From Larkinella sp. C7 (lineage in GTDB: Bacteria; Bacteroidota; Bacteroidia; Cytophagales; Spirosomataceae), in contig NZ_VBSL01000016.1 in NCBI RefSeq assembly GCF_006149005.1, positions 62,001 to 126,000 of the forward strand: a stretch of DNA of 64,000 nt, given 5' to 3'. The notes beneath the pieces were generated by a model. It was not told the DNA's origin. It ran no database searches and saw nothing but the letters and a program-made list of their open reading frames with translations. Of the stretch, positions 1 through 8,673 are shown one piece after another. Made by a program: the position numbers and the translations under genes. The stretch's first letter is position 1. Every line of letters starts with the position of its first letter.

Positions 1-2102
1 GGCTGATGCTGGCCACCGGTTTCGCGCCGTTCTATTTTTGCATTTCGCGCCTGCGTATCACTCGGATCGTAGTAAGACCCGCCGGTGCCCCGCTTGATTT
101 CGTCGCCATCCCAGATCACGGTTTCCGCCGTCCGCTTGATGACCCGGTACGAAACGGCGGCTTCGGCGGTGTGATTGGCCGCATCCTTCGCGGTAATTTT
201 AATGGATTTCGATCCGGCCGCGGTTCCGGCGGGCACCTGAACCGACAGGCGATACAACCCCGCTGCCGTCGCACTGGGGGTAAATGCCACGGCAGTACCA
301 CCGCCCAGCGGACTCAGATCGGCCGTTACACCCGCGAGATCATTGTCGCCATCGGCGACTTTGGCCGTCAGTTCAAACGTTGCCGTCCCGTCGGAATAGC
401 CCGCCGACGGATTGATCGTCGTTTCGGTGATGTCGGGATAAATGGCAATATTTTCTTCCGACAAAACGAAATGGCAGGCCGTCAGCGCTGGCAGGACGTA
501 TTCGAAGGTATTGTCGTTGATGGTCCGAACACTTTTCAATTGTTTCAGCACCGGGCTGGAATTGTCGAACGCCCAAACCGTCGCACTTTTGTATGACCGG
601 CTGCCGCCGATGGTAAACGTGGCGGTTATGGGGCCATCCTGGTTTTTGCTGAGGGCCACGACGTGCAGTTTCGAATCGTCGCTGCCGTTGATGGCCGCAA
701 AAACCGAGGTATTGACCAGATCACCCGTACTTGATTCCACCGAAGTATCGCCAAAGTGACCACCCTGCCCGTCGTAGTTCCGGTACAGGTCAAAGCCCGA
801 TTTGATAAAATCCACGACGCCACCCCAGTAGGTAGCCAGGTAAACGCCCTGCTTGCCAAAAATCCCCAGCGCGTCGGCCTGGGCAATTCCGCCGGAAGCG
901 TGCGTCAGCCCCATGTAGCTGTATTCGGTAATGGCCAGTTTCGTTCCCGGATAATACTGTGCGATGTGCTGGTGCATTTTGGGCAGAAAAGGCAAAAATA
1001 GTTGCCGTTTGACCGGATCATCGCTCACGAACGTCCCCTCATTATACGTCGGGTCCCACAACGAACGGGTCATGGCCATGCGGGCGGCATTGTTGGCGTA
1101 GTCGGTCCGGTTGTCAGTCGGGCGAAGGCCGTCATTTCTCCGTTCCGGATACCAGTGTACGTCCAGCACGTCGAGCAAACGCTTTCCGCCCTGCTGCTCT
1201 TTTTCCCGCATTTTCCCCAGGTACAAATCCAGAAAAATGGGATAATTGCCCTTTTCCTGGTCCCAGTCAGGCGCAAACTGCAGGTTTTCAAACTCCGAGA
1301 TCCCAAACGATGCGGGGCCAAAAACTTCGGCGGTGGGGTCCATTTCCTTGATGCGCTGGGCCAATTCAAAGGAGTTGTCCATCAGGTAGCGAACGCTGAC
1401 CGGCGTTGTTCCCCACATCCGGCTGTGGGAGCTGGCCCATAAGCCCGGTTCGTTGTCCAGCGCATAGCCCCGAACACCCCGGGGTGTATTGCTCCGGCCA
1501 AAGTGGTGTTGCAGGTAATTTAGTTCCTCGTCCACGTACACGTCGCCATCGTTGACATCGGGCAGCAGAGTGAACGGGCTGGGTTTACGGTATTTGACGG
1601 CCGCCCAACGGCTCGACGGGGCGGCCTGTTCCGGCGTAACGGCCCCGTTTTTATCCTTCGTCACGTATTTCGCCATGGGAAGCGTCACCAGCGAGTAAGC
1701 GTTCTGGTTCAACGACCGCTGGTGAAACGTCGACAGGGCAGCTCCCGGAACATCGTACTGATTTTCAGGCACATTCTGTTGTCCGGGGACGTAGTTATCA
1801 CTTTCGTGAAACCAGTCGAAACCGGCGTTCGACGCATTGTTTTCCCAGTTGTAGTTCGTAATGCGGTTGCCGCCCAGCCGTTTGGCGGTCGCGTAGGGAT
1901 ACTGGTCGTTGGTGCCGTAAATCAGCGGGCTGATTGGCTTGCGGGAATTTTGTGGATTGATGCTAAAATTGACACGGGTCTGGCTGTAGGCGTATCGACT
2001 TAACAAAATGAGCATGAGGCCTAACAGGGAAGACTTCCAGAAAAGCCTCGGTTTCAGAAGCCGGAAGCTCCGAAACCGGTTGTTGTTTACAGGTTGTGGC
2101 AC
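1..2102 (-). CDS. Secreted glycoside hydrolase family 44 endoglucanase/xyloglucanase, 3' end outside window
   Basis: About 700 codons are visible and the C-terminus runs off the window. The reading frame shows a positively charged, hydrophobic leader ending near AYSQ, then the GH44 signature (IYGTN, GGNRITNYNWENNASNAG). The probable acid/base glutamate lies in GYALDNEP (about residue 217) and the probable nucleophile in AITEYSY (about residue 393). GH44 enzymes cleave internal beta-1,4 bonds of cellulose, xyloglucan or related glucans. After the barrel come an Ig-like beta-sandwich stretch and the start of a further module, possibly carbohydrate binding or secretion related. No ATG lies upstream of the leader: GTG at 2102 gives a full signal peptide, whereas ATG at 2015 leaves a short uncharged one, so I prefer GTG. 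Transcribed divergently from the DUF3500 gene. Confidence 0.85.
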   Translation of the reverse strand, partial: MPQPVNNNRFRSFRLLKPRLFWKSSLLGLMLILLSRYAYSQTRVNFSINPQNSRKPISPLIYGTNDQYPYATAKRLGGNRITNYNWENNASNAGFDWFHESDNYVPGQQNVPENQYDVPGAALSTFHQRSLNQNAYSLVTLPMAKYVTKDKNGAVTPEQAAPSSRWAAVKYRKPSPFTLLPDVNDGDVYVDEELNYLQHHFGRSNTPRGVRGYALDNEPGLWASSHSRMWGTTPVSVRYLMDNSFELAQRIKEMDPTAEVFGPASFGISEFENLQFAPDWDQEKGNYPIFLDLYLGKMREKEQQGGKRLLDVLDVHWYPERRNDGLRPTDNRTDYANNAARMAMTRSLWDPTYNEGTFVSDDPVKRQLFLPFLPKMHQHIAQYYPGTKLAITEYSYMGLTHASGGIAQADALGIFGKQGVYLATYWGGVVDFIKSGFDLYRNYDGQGGHFGDTSVESSTGDLVNTSVFAAINGSDDSKLHVVALSKNQDGPITATFTIGGSRSYKSATVWAFDNSSPVLKQLKSVRTINDNTFEYVLPALTACHFVLSEENIAIYPDITETTINPSAGYSDGTATFELTAKVADGDNDLAGVTADLSPLGGGTAVAFTPSATAAGLYRLSVQVPAGTAAGSKSIKITAKDAANHTAEAAVSYRVIKRTAETVIWDGDEIKRGTGGSYYDPSDTQARNAKIERRETGGQHQ

Positions 2103-2393
2103 GGTGGTAAATGATAAGTGAATAGTGGACTTGTTTTGTTGTTATACTGAACGTCCGGACGAAGGGTCAAAAAAGAGATTGAGCCGGTTATTTATCAGAC
2201 AAAATACAGCATCTGAAATCCGGGGATTAAGCACAAATGGCTGAACTGGATTTTCTATTATTCAAACGGGGGTTTGTAGCGGATGAAAAGAAGGGAGGGT
2301 GCGGCTTCGGCTCTCAGACCGGTTCCGGAAAACAAGTTATAGTACCACAAACCGTAAAATTCCGTATCTTCCCCCCAAAATTCCTAAGCCTTC
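2103..2393. other. Divergent intergenic region between GH44 and DUF3500 genes
   Basis: This 291-bp gap holds the promoters of two divergent genes. The only local structure I see is a short GTCCGGAC palindrome near 2153. I found no convincing TAnnTTTG promoter, no RNA gene and no small reading frame that looks real. Confidence 0.4.
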
Positions 2394-3428
2394 ATGAAAA
2401 AGTACTTCATTCTCCTGACCGGGTTTCTGCTCGCCTTTACGCCCCCTACCCGCGAACCCATCGGCAAGGAAATGGCAGCCGCCGTGACCTCCTTCCTGAA
2501 AACCCTGGATGAAGAGCAGCGCAAACTGGCGCTCTATCCGTTCAACGATGATGAGCGGTTTGTGTGGTATTACACGCCGGTTCCGCGCAAAGGGCTGTCG
2601 ATGAAAAAAATGACACCCGAGCAGCAAAAAGCCGCCATGGCCCTGGTGAAACTGGCCATGAGTGAACAGGGATTTGAGAAGACAGCGGCCATCATGGACA
2701 TGGAAAATGTGCTGCGCGTACAGGAAAACCGCCCGCCGAACGACACCCACCGCGATCCAATCAACTACTTTTTCACGTTTTTTGGCGAACCGAACAGCAA
2801 GGAACCCTGGGGCTGGCGGCTCAATGGGCACCATTTATTGTGGCAATTTTCGTCGCTGACGGGCAAAATATCGGGCATGACACCCACGTTTCTCGGCAGC
2901 AATCCGGACATCGTTCGGGTCGATGTCCCCCAGAAAGGCAAACAAATTCTGAAACAGGAAGCCGAATTGGGGCTGGCGCTGGTTAACTCCCTGAACAGCG
3001 ACCAGTTAAAGATGGCCCTCATGAGTGAAACCTCCCCCCAGGAAATTTTCTCCACCAACGTTCGGAAAGTATCCATCGAAAAAATGGAGGGCATTCCGTT
3101 TCCGAAACTGACGGAAAGCCAGCAGAAAACCTTTCTGACGTTGCTGGATACCTACCTGAACAACTACCACGTGACGCTGAAAAATCAGCAGATGGACAAG
3201 CTGAAAAAAATCGGCCTGGACAAACTGGTGTTTGCCTGGGCGGGCGACCGGCAACCCGGTTTTGGTCCCGGCAAAGGCCAGTATTACCGCATTCACGGCC
3301 CCACACTGCTGATCGAATACGACAATGCGCAGAATCAGGCCAACCATACCCACACCGTAGTGCGGGATTTAACCAGTGACTTTGGCGAAGATGTGCTGGC
3401 GGAACATTACAAATCGCAGCACAAATAA
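2394..3428 (+). CDS. Secreted DUF3500 family protein
   Basis: 344 residues with an N-terminal signal peptide (MKKYFILLTGFLLAF). The body matches the DUF3500 pattern: an early FNDDERFVWYYTPVPRKG segment, a central WGWRLNGHHL stretch, and a C-terminal FAWAG...YYRIHGPTLLIEYDN...HTHTVVRDLTSDFG block. DUF3500 proteins are secreted, widespread in Bacteroidota and Planctomycetota, and have no established biochemical function. The conserved histidines and acidic residues near the end (NHTHTV, RD, DFGED) could bind metal, but that is inference. It stands alone between a divergent GH44 gene and a convergent dehydrogenase gene, so the neighbourhood says little beyond possible polysaccharide use. Confidence 0.85.
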   Translation: MKKYFILLTGFLLAFTPPTREPIGKEMAAAVTSFLKTLDEEQRKLALYPFNDDERFVWYYTPVPRKGLSMKKMTPEQQKAAMALVKLAMSEQGFEKTAAIMDMENVLRVQENRPPNDTHRDPINYFFTFFGEPNSKEPWGWRLNGHHLLWQFSSLTGKISGMTPTFLGSNPDIVRVDVPQKGKQILKQEAELGLALVNSLNSDQLKMALMSETSPQEIFSTNVRKVSIEKMEGIPFPKLTESQQKTFLTLLDTYLNNYHVTLKNQQMDKLKKIGLDKLVFAWAGDRQPGFGPGKGQYYRIHGPTLLIEYDNAQNQANHTHTVVRDLTSDFGEDVLAEHYKSQHK

Positions 3429-3455
3429 AAGACGACAGTAAAGTCAACGCGTATA

Positions 3456-3482
3456 ATCCCGTAGGGATGGTCAATGTTGTAG
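3456..3482 (+). repeat. Solo copy of the ATCCCGTAGGGAT repeat
   Basis: The core ATCCCGTAGGGAT (3456-3468) is followed by GGTCAATGTTGTAG, close to the GGTCCATTTTGTAG that follows each core in the tandem array at 38505-39260. It lies 27 bp after the DUF3500 stop codon, between convergent genes, in an orientation that could form a small hairpin in the DUF3500 mRNA tail. Confidence 0.75.
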
Positions 3483-3550
3483 CCTGTTGATGGACAACCA
3501 GTGCCAGTAAGTCAGCCACTTGCCGCTTATTTTATCCATGATTCAGGGTA

Positions 3551-4936
3551 TTACGAAACCGGCGGCAGCAATTTTCCGGGGTTCATTAGGTTGTTGGGGT
3601 CGAGGGCCTGTTTGATGGCCCGCATCACGTCGAGGGCTTCGCCGTGTTCCTGAGCCAGATACGCCAGTTTCCCGATGCCAATCCCGTGTTCCCCCGAACA
3701 GGTTCCTTCCAGCGCCAGCGCCCGCTGCACCAGCCGCTTGTTCAGGGCTTTGGCTTTTTCAAACTGGCCGGGGTCTGCGGGGTCAATCGGGATGGTGAGG
3801 TGAAAATTGCCGTCGCCCACGTGTCCGAGAATGGGAGCAAAAAGTCCGGTTTCGGCCAGATCAGCTTGCGTATCGACAATGCACTGAGCCAGCCGCGAAA
3901 TCGGTACGCACACATCGGTCGACATCATACTGGAACCGGGCACCATCGCCAGGGCGGCCGGGGCGGCATCCGTCCGGGCCTGCCATAATTTCAGGCGGGC
4001 GGCTTCTTCCTGCTCCCAGATCAAATCAGTCCCCTCGAACCGACTCGCAAAAGCCTCTACGCGCTGGATCTGTCCTTCGATTTCGGCCGGGGAACCGTGA
4101 AATTCCAGAAATAACGTCGGTTTTTCGGGATACCCGAGACCCGAATACCGGTTGACGGCCTGCATCATCAGCGCATCCAGCAACTCAATTTTGGCAATCG
4201 CCACGCCAGCCTGAATCGTTTGGATGGCGGTATTGACGGCAGCTTCCACATCCGGAAAGGAGCAAACAGCCGCATAGATGGCCTCCGGGTAGCTGTGCAA
4301 TTTCAGGGTCAGTTCGGCCAGAATCCCCAGGGTGCCTTCCGAACCGATGTAGAGCCGGGTGAGGTCATAACCGGTCGAGGATTTTCGGGCCTTACTCCCC
4401 GTTCTGATCACCTGGCCGTCTGGCAATACCACCGTTAGCGACAGTACATTGTCTTTCATGGTTCCGTAGCGAACCGCATTCGTTCCGGACGCCCGGGTGC
4501 TGGCCATACCGCCCAGCGTGGCATTGACGCCGGGGCCGATTGGAAAAAAGAAACCGCTGCCTTCCAGCCAGGCATCCAGTTGATTTCGGGTCACTCCCGC
4601 CTGAACCGTAGCGCACCGATTGGCCGCATCGACTTCCAGAATCTGATTCATCAACCGGAGATCGACACAAACGCCCCCTTTCAGCGCCAGAACGTGGCCT
4701 TCCACCGAGGTTCCGGCACCAAATGGAATGATGGGAAGCTGATGTTCCTGGCAAAGTCGGACGATCGCGGCAATTTCTTCCGTCGTCTGGGGATAAACCA
4801 CCCAATCCGGTGGCTGACAAGTGTGGTAACTAAACCCGGCTCCGTGTTGCTTCCGGATTTCCGGTTGGTCCGTCACCCGGTCGCCCAAAAGAGCCTGTAG
4901 CGCCGAGGAAACGCGTTGTCTGAGCAGATCGTCCAT
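3551..4936 (-). CDS. FAD-linked oxidase, D-lactate/glycolate dehydrogenase (LDHD/GlcD) type
   Basis: 461 residues, the usual length for LDHD/GlcD proteins. The N-terminal PCMH-type FAD-binding domain (about residues 35-215) carries PQTTEEIAAIVRLC and PFGAGTSVEGH. The C-terminal FAD-oxidase domain ends with the typical CSGEHGIGIGK and DPNNLMNPGKLLP segments. The family oxidises D-2-hydroxy acids such as D-lactate or glycolate and passes electrons to a quinone or cytochrome. No signal peptide or membrane span is visible. The gene begins 6 bp after the end of arfB on the same strand, so the two may be cotranscribed, but no functional link is evident. The exact substrate cannot be told from sequence. 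Confidence 0.88.
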   Translation of the reverse strand: MDDLLRQRVSSALQALLGDRVTDQPEIRKQHGAGFSYHTCQPPDWVVYPQTTEEIAAIVRLCQEHQLPIIPFGAGTSVEGHVLALKGGVCVDLRLMNQILEVDAANRCATVQAGVTRNQLDAWLEGSGFFFPIGPGVNATLGGMASTRASGTNAVRYGTMKDNVLSLTVVLPDGQVIRTGSKARKSSTGYDLTRLYIGSEGTLGILAELTLKLHSYPEAIYAAVCSFPDVEAAVNTAIQTIQAGVAIAKIELLDALMMQAVNRYSGLGYPEKPTLFLEFHGSPAEIEGQIQRVEAFASRFEGTDLIWEQEEAARLKLWQARTDAAPAALAMVPGSSMMSTDVCVPISRLAQCIVDTQADLAETGLFAPILGHVGDGNFHLTIPIDPADPGQFEKAKALNKRLVQRALALEGTCSGEHGIGIGKLAYLAQEHGEALDVMRAIKQALDPNNLMNPGKLLPPVS

Positions 4937-4942
4937 GCGGTT

Positions 4943-5347
4943 TTAGTCGAAATCAACTTTTTTTCTGCGTTCCTTGACTTCGCCCCTTTTTTTCTTCGCC
5001 ACCAGTTTTTCTTCCCGCGACGCCTTCGTCGGCCGGGTGGCTTTCCGGGGCTTTTCTTTCTCAAACGCCTTGCGGATAAGCTGGTAGAATTTTTCGGTAA
5101 CCTTGTCGCGGTTGCCCAGTTGTGTTCGTTCGGTCTGGTGATAGAGCACCAACACGCCTTCGGTCGTAATTTTATTGACCAGTTTTTCGAGCAAAACCGC
5201 TTTTTCTTCTTCCGTCAATACTGTCGAGTTGGGAATGTCGAAGTATAATTCCGCTTTTGTTGCTACCTTGTTCACGTTCTGACCGCCTTTGCCCCCACTG
5301 CGGGCAAACTGGAATTGTAATTCGGGGTATAGTCGGGTTGGGTCCAT
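4943..5347 (-). CDS. arfB: Peptidyl-tRNA hydrolase ArfB, ribosome rescue factor
   Basis: 134 residues from the ATG at 5347. An earlier non-ATG start would add about 15 residues that do not look conserved. The catalytic GGQ is in RSGGKGGQNVNK, the release-factor domain-3 motif, and the C-terminus is a strongly basic tail rich in lysine and arginine (KKKRGEVKERRKK), which in ArfB enters the empty mRNA channel. ArfB hydrolyses peptidyl-tRNA on ribosomes stalled without a stop codon. It lacks the codon-recognition domains of RF1/RF2, as expected for the family. Confidence 0.93.
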   Translation of the reverse strand: MDPTRLYPELQFQFARSGGKGGQNVNKVATKAELYFDIPNSTVLTEEEKAVLLEKLVNKITTEGVLVLYHQTERTQLGNRDKVTEKFYQLIRKAFEKEKPRKATRPTKASREEKLVAKKKRGEVKERRKKVDFD

Positions 5348-5432
5348 GTTCTGCAAAAACTTGACAAAGCTACAAACAATCCCCGATACCAACGGTTCAG
5401 TTTACAGGAATACGACATAGCATTCGAGCAAA

Positions 5433-5798
5433 ATGGAGCCCCAAAACGATTTTTTAGACAGCCTTCCCAAAACAAGCGAACTGCTTGAAAATACGATCGA
5501 TACCCTGACCGACGGCATTGATCCGGAAACGGGAAAGGCCGACACCAACCTGCTTCAGAAATGGGTCGACATTCTGAAACAGAATGAAAACACGCAGCCA
5601 CTGGGTGAAAAACTGTCGGAGCTGAGCGATGCCCTGACCACTAAATCGCCGGATCAGGCTACGACCCAGCGTCTCCTGAATGAAATTGCCGACGATACAA
5701 CCGAATTCGCAACCCAAGTGGGGCCTGAAGGGGAACTTCCTCCACAATTGGAAGCGCTTGCTGCAGCTTTGCGTAATCTAGCCATTCAGCTTTCGTAA
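5433..5798 (+). CDS. Small acidic protein of unknown function
   Basis: 121 residues, rich in Glu, Asp, Leu, Thr and Gln, with no signal peptide, membrane span or cysteine. Predicted largely helical, with amphipathic segments such as DTLTDGIDPETGKADTNLL and LPPQLEALAAALRNLAIQL. It resembles no family I can name; small helical proteins of this kind are common lineage-specific genes in Cytophagales. It is divergent from arfB and ends 7 bp from the end of the convergent GNAT gene. A cytoplasmic scaffold or antitoxin-like role is possible but unsupported. Confidence 0.65.
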   Translation: MEPQNDFLDSLPKTSELLENTIDTLTDGIDPETGKADTNLLQKWVDILKQNENTQPLGEKLSELSDALTTKSPDQATTQRLLNEIADDTTEFATQVGPEGELPPQLEALAAALRNLAIQLS

Positions 5799-5805
5799 GG
5801 CGGTT

Positions 5806-6321
5806 TTAGAGGTCAATCTGCATCCTGATGTTCGACCGCTGGTAAGGTGACGGGCGGGATTCGACTTTGTAAAATCCCACTTTTTTATACAGTTCCAACG
5901 CAGGTGTCAGGCTGGTGTTCGATTCCAGATACACTCGTTTGGCCCCCATTTGCCGGGCCATTTCCAGGGCATGTAAGCATAGTTTCTTCCCAATCTGTTT
6001 ACCTTGTGCTTCCGGTGCTACGGCCATCTTGCCGAGTTCATAGATTTCGTTGCTGTTTTTCAACAGCGCACAGGTTCCCACAATTTCGTTACGATACCGG
6101 GCAAAAAATACGCGTCCACCTCTGGCAATCACGTACCCTTCCGGGTTGCTCAAAGCCCGAATATCGGGTTCTTCTACTTTGAAATACGTCTCAATCCAGG
6201 CCAGATTCAATTGCTTGAACTGTTCGCGATAGGCCGGATCGAAATCAATGATTTCCACTTCGTCGAGCTGTTTCATTGTTTCTTCCATTGCGAAAATGAG
6301 GTTATGACGCTGGTTGTTCAT
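5806..6321 (-). CDS. GNAT family N-acetyltransferase
   Basis: 171 residues from the ATG at 6321; later ATGs at 6288 and 6276 are possible, and the domain begins just after them at VEIIDFDP. GNAT motif A is visible as ELGKMAVAPEAQGKQIGKKL (acetyl-CoA pyrophosphate loop), followed by the motif B strand and helix ALELYKKVGFYKVE. GNAT enzymes acetylate amino groups of small molecules, antibiotics or proteins; this sequence does not reveal the acceptor. A 35-bp inverted repeat (6367-6455) lies just upstream and separates it from the FG-GAP gene. Confidence 0.85.
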   Translation of the reverse strand: MNNQRHNLIFAMEETMKQLDEVEIIDFDPAYREQFKQLNLAWIETYFKVEEPDIRALSNPEGYVIARGGRVFFARYRNEIVGTCALLKNSNEIYELGKMAVAPEAQGKQIGKKLCLHALEMARQMGAKRVYLESNTSLTPALELYKKVGFYKVESRPSPYQRSNIRMQIDL

Positions 6322-6366
6322 TAGTTTGGTATTTAATTCACTGATCGTTGGTGTTTGGGGATAGAT

Positions 6367-6455
6367 GATAGGAACACTGATTGGACGGATGGAACAGATT
6401 TTCACGGATAATATCAGTTTAAATCTGTTCCATCCGTCCAATCAGTGTTCCTATC
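6367..6455. repeat. Perfect 35-bp inverted repeat with 19-nt loop
   Basis: Arms 6367-6401 and 6421-6455 are exact reverse complements (35 of 35), separated by 6402-6420. The right arm contains the stop codon of the FG-GAP gene (6451-6453), so the structure begins inside that gene's last codons. It could form a very stable hairpin at the mRNA 3' end. There is no T-run like that of a classical terminator, so it may be a dispersed palindromic element. Confidence 0.9.
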
Positions 6456-7635
6456 TTAAATTCCAGTAAATCAGCAGATTCAGCGTAGCCCGGCCGGATG
6501 CAATCAAGTCCAGATCACCGTCACCGTCTAAATCGGCGGCCTGCAGGTCTTCGGCCGCCATCATCACACTGTCATCCAGAACGTGTTCCTGCCAGGTCTG
6601 CAGCGTTTTATCCGGCACAAAAAGGCGCACACCTACTTTCTTTTCGGCATTCGGATTGCGCCAGCCGACGGCAATCTGGTCGACGCCGAGTTTCAGGAAG
6701 TCCCCGCAGGCCAGCGCGTGTCCCTGACTCAGTTTTTCGGTCAGCGTTTGTTGAACACCGTACATTAGCTTGTCGGGCGCATCGGCAATCGGGCCATTTT
6801 TATACACCACGAGTTTGTTGCCGTGCATGGGTTCGACAGCGGCCACAAAGGGCATTTTAGCAGCCTGAAAACCCCGGCGCACCTCCCCCATACCGTTTCC
6901 GGCCCCAATCCAGCGATCCACGGGCGTCCATTGTCCACTTCGATACGACACCGTTTTTCCGCCTTCCTTGCTGCCAATCAGCATCCGGGTTTCATTGCCA
7001 TCTTCCCAGATCTCAAAGTTATGGGTCATATGCATCGTTGAATCGACCAGTTGCATCCGCCACGGATCGCGGGGATTTTTCGGTTTTTCGTACCCCAAAA
7101 TCCGCACACCCCGCCCCTCACCGTTTTTGTTCCCCAACCCGTGCAAAGGCACCACAATCAGTTGGTACCGGTTGGGTGCCACTCTGGCCCAACGCATCCG
7201 GTGGGTCGTCACTTCGTGGTGCAGCCGAACGGCTTCCCAGATTTGGGTCGGATCGTTCGGGCGAATCAGGTAAAAAACCGCCCCGGATTTGGTAGAATCG
7301 TTGGTTTCAGACGGGTTCCAGCCCGCTCCGACCGCCACTTCTACTTTGCCATCGCCGTCGATGTCGCGGGCAGCCAGGCAGACGTTATCCTGCGGGGTCA
7401 GATTCTGCGCCATGACGTGCCGTGGCCAGGCGTCAGACGGTTTTCCCGGGTTGCGGTACCAGACAATTTCTTTCTGGTCAGCCATCAGAATGTCCGGTTT
7501 TTTGTCGCCGTCGACGTCACCGATGGCCAGTCCGTAGCCAATATCAATCTGATTATCAACCACCTGAATCTTGAAATTGGGATTTTGGGCGTAGAGCGGC
7601 CCGGCAAGCAGAAAAAATGCAGCTATTTTTTTCAT
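6451..7635 (-). CDS. Secreted FG-GAP/VCBS-repeat protein
   Basis: 394 residues from the ATG at 7635, which gives a clean signal peptide (MKKIAAFFLLAGPLYAQ). Calcium-binding FG-GAP/VCBS repeats with the DxDxDGxxD pattern are visible: GDVDGDKKPDIL, ARDIDGDGKVEVAVG and, near the end, AADLDGDGDLDLIASG, as expected for a seven-bladed beta-propeller. Such proteins often sit beside sugar-processing genes in Bacteroidota and Planctomycetota, but their ligand is generally unknown. It is the last gene of the minus-strand run beginning at the SDR gene, 77 bp beyond the metallohydrolase, and may be cotranscribed with it. No catalytic residues are recognisable. Confidence 0.82.
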   Translation of the reverse strand: MKKIAAFFLLAGPLYAQNPNFKIQVVDNQIDIGYGLAIGDVDGDKKPDILMADQKEIVWYRNPGKPSDAWPRHVMAQNLTPQDNVCLAARDIDGDGKVEVAVGAGWNPSETNDSTKSGAVFYLIRPNDPTQIWEAVRLHHEVTTHRMRWARVAPNRYQLIVVPLHGLGNKNGEGRGVRILGYEKPKNPRDPWRMQLVDSTMHMTHNFEIWEDGNETRMLIGSKEGGKTVSYRSGQWTPVDRWIGAGNGMGEVRRGFQAAKMPFVAAVEPMHGNKLVVYKNGPIADAPDKLMYGVQQTLTEKLSQGHALACGDFLKLGVDQIAVGWRNPNAEKKVGVRLFVPDKTLQTWQEHVLDDSVMMAAEDLQAADLDGDGDLDLIASGRATLNLLIYWNLR

Positions 7636-7712
7636 GGGAAGAAAGGCAGGGTTCGTAGATAGACCTTTCTTCAATATTCGGCATTCACCCGGCAATAATC
7701 AACAGTTCCAGC

Positions 7713-8567
7713 CTATTCCTTTTTTCCGCTCCAGCGCTCGCCCAATCGCAGCACTTTATAGGGCGTCTGATGCCGCTCCGCTTCGTGAACAAAATGGGCG
7801 GGATCTTCGGTATTGAATTCAAACAGGTGGTAATGATGCGGAATAACCAGACCGGCCCCGATTTCCTTTCCCAGGCGGGCGGCTTGTTGCGGATTCAGGT
7901 TTCCGGCCACGCGTCGTTCGGGTTTGTTGCCGTTGATGGGCAAAAAGGCCACATCGATTTGATACGGTTTTAGCGTTTCGGCCATCCCGTCATACCACAG
8001 CGTATCCCCACTGTGGTACACCGTCCACGGTCCGGCCTGCACCACAAACCCCATGAATTTGCAATGGCCTTGATCGTCGCGCTCCAGGCTGTTATGAGCC
8101 GCCGGAACGCCGTGGAACGTAAAACCGGCTACCTCGGCGGTTTCGCCGTCGTTCAGACCGATGGGAAGACCGGGTTCGCGTTTGATCCGGTCGGCTACAA
8201 AAGACCGGTTGGCTTCCGGAATGACAAACTGGATTGCCGGATTGGCATTGAACAACGGAGTTAAGGTCTCCGCGTCCAGATGATCGGTATGGTTATGACT
8301 CGACGTGACGACATCGATCCCGGTGAGTTGGCCCGGATCAACGACTTGTTCCGACATCCGAACGTGCGGCTTGTCAGTTTGAGCGTATTTAACCGACAAC
8401 GAATCGGACAAATACGGATCGAACAACAGCCGCCGATCCTGCCATTGCAGCAAAAAACCGCTCTGCCCCAACCACCAGATATGGAGCTGATCGGGTTGGG
8501 AACGGGCGTTTTCCAGATCCGAAAGAAAGGTCTGGTCTTTTTGGAAAGCCGGGATTAAATCGTTCAT
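7713..8567 (-). CDS. UlaG-like metallo-beta-lactamase fold hydrolase
   Basis: 284 residues from the ATG at 8567; an upstream TTG would add five residues. The metal-binding motif HNHTDH (residues 91-96) follows the WWLGQSGFLL strand typical of the family. Further ligands are likely in GVPAAHNS, the HSGDT motif, and the late histidines of VIPHHYHLF. Relatives include UlaG (L-ascorbate-6-phosphate lactonase) and many uncharacterised lactonases. With a phosphotriesterase-like protein, a sugar kinase and oxidoreductases in the same operon, hydrolysis of a sugar lactone is the most economical guess, but the substrate is not shown. No signal peptide is present, so it acts in the cytoplasm. Confidence 0.82.
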   Translation of the reverse strand: MNDLIPAFQKDQTFLSDLENARSQPDQLHIWWLGQSGFLLQWQDRRLLFDPYLSDSLSVKYAQTDKPHVRMSEQVVDPGQLTGIDVVTSSHNHTDHLDAETLTPLFNANPAIQFVIPEANRSFVADRIKREPGLPIGLNDGETAEVAGFTFHGVPAAHNSLERDDQGHCKFMGFVVQAGPWTVYHSGDTLWYDGMAETLKPYQIDVAFLPINGNKPERRVAGNLNPQQAARLGKEIGAGLVIPHHYHLFEFNTEDPAHFVHEAERHQTPYKVLRLGERWSGKKE

Positions 8568-8673
8568 ACAATGGATTTTCAATCAATATTACGCTCATAA
8601 AACCCACCCTCACCAGCAACGGTTTTCGGGTCAAACCGGCGACGTAGCGAACTCGGTATTGAACACCGGTTTT

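Noticed and set aside
6367-6455. Insertion sequence or transposon ends
   Set aside because: No transposase gene, target duplication or coding space lies between the arms; the loop is 19 nt.
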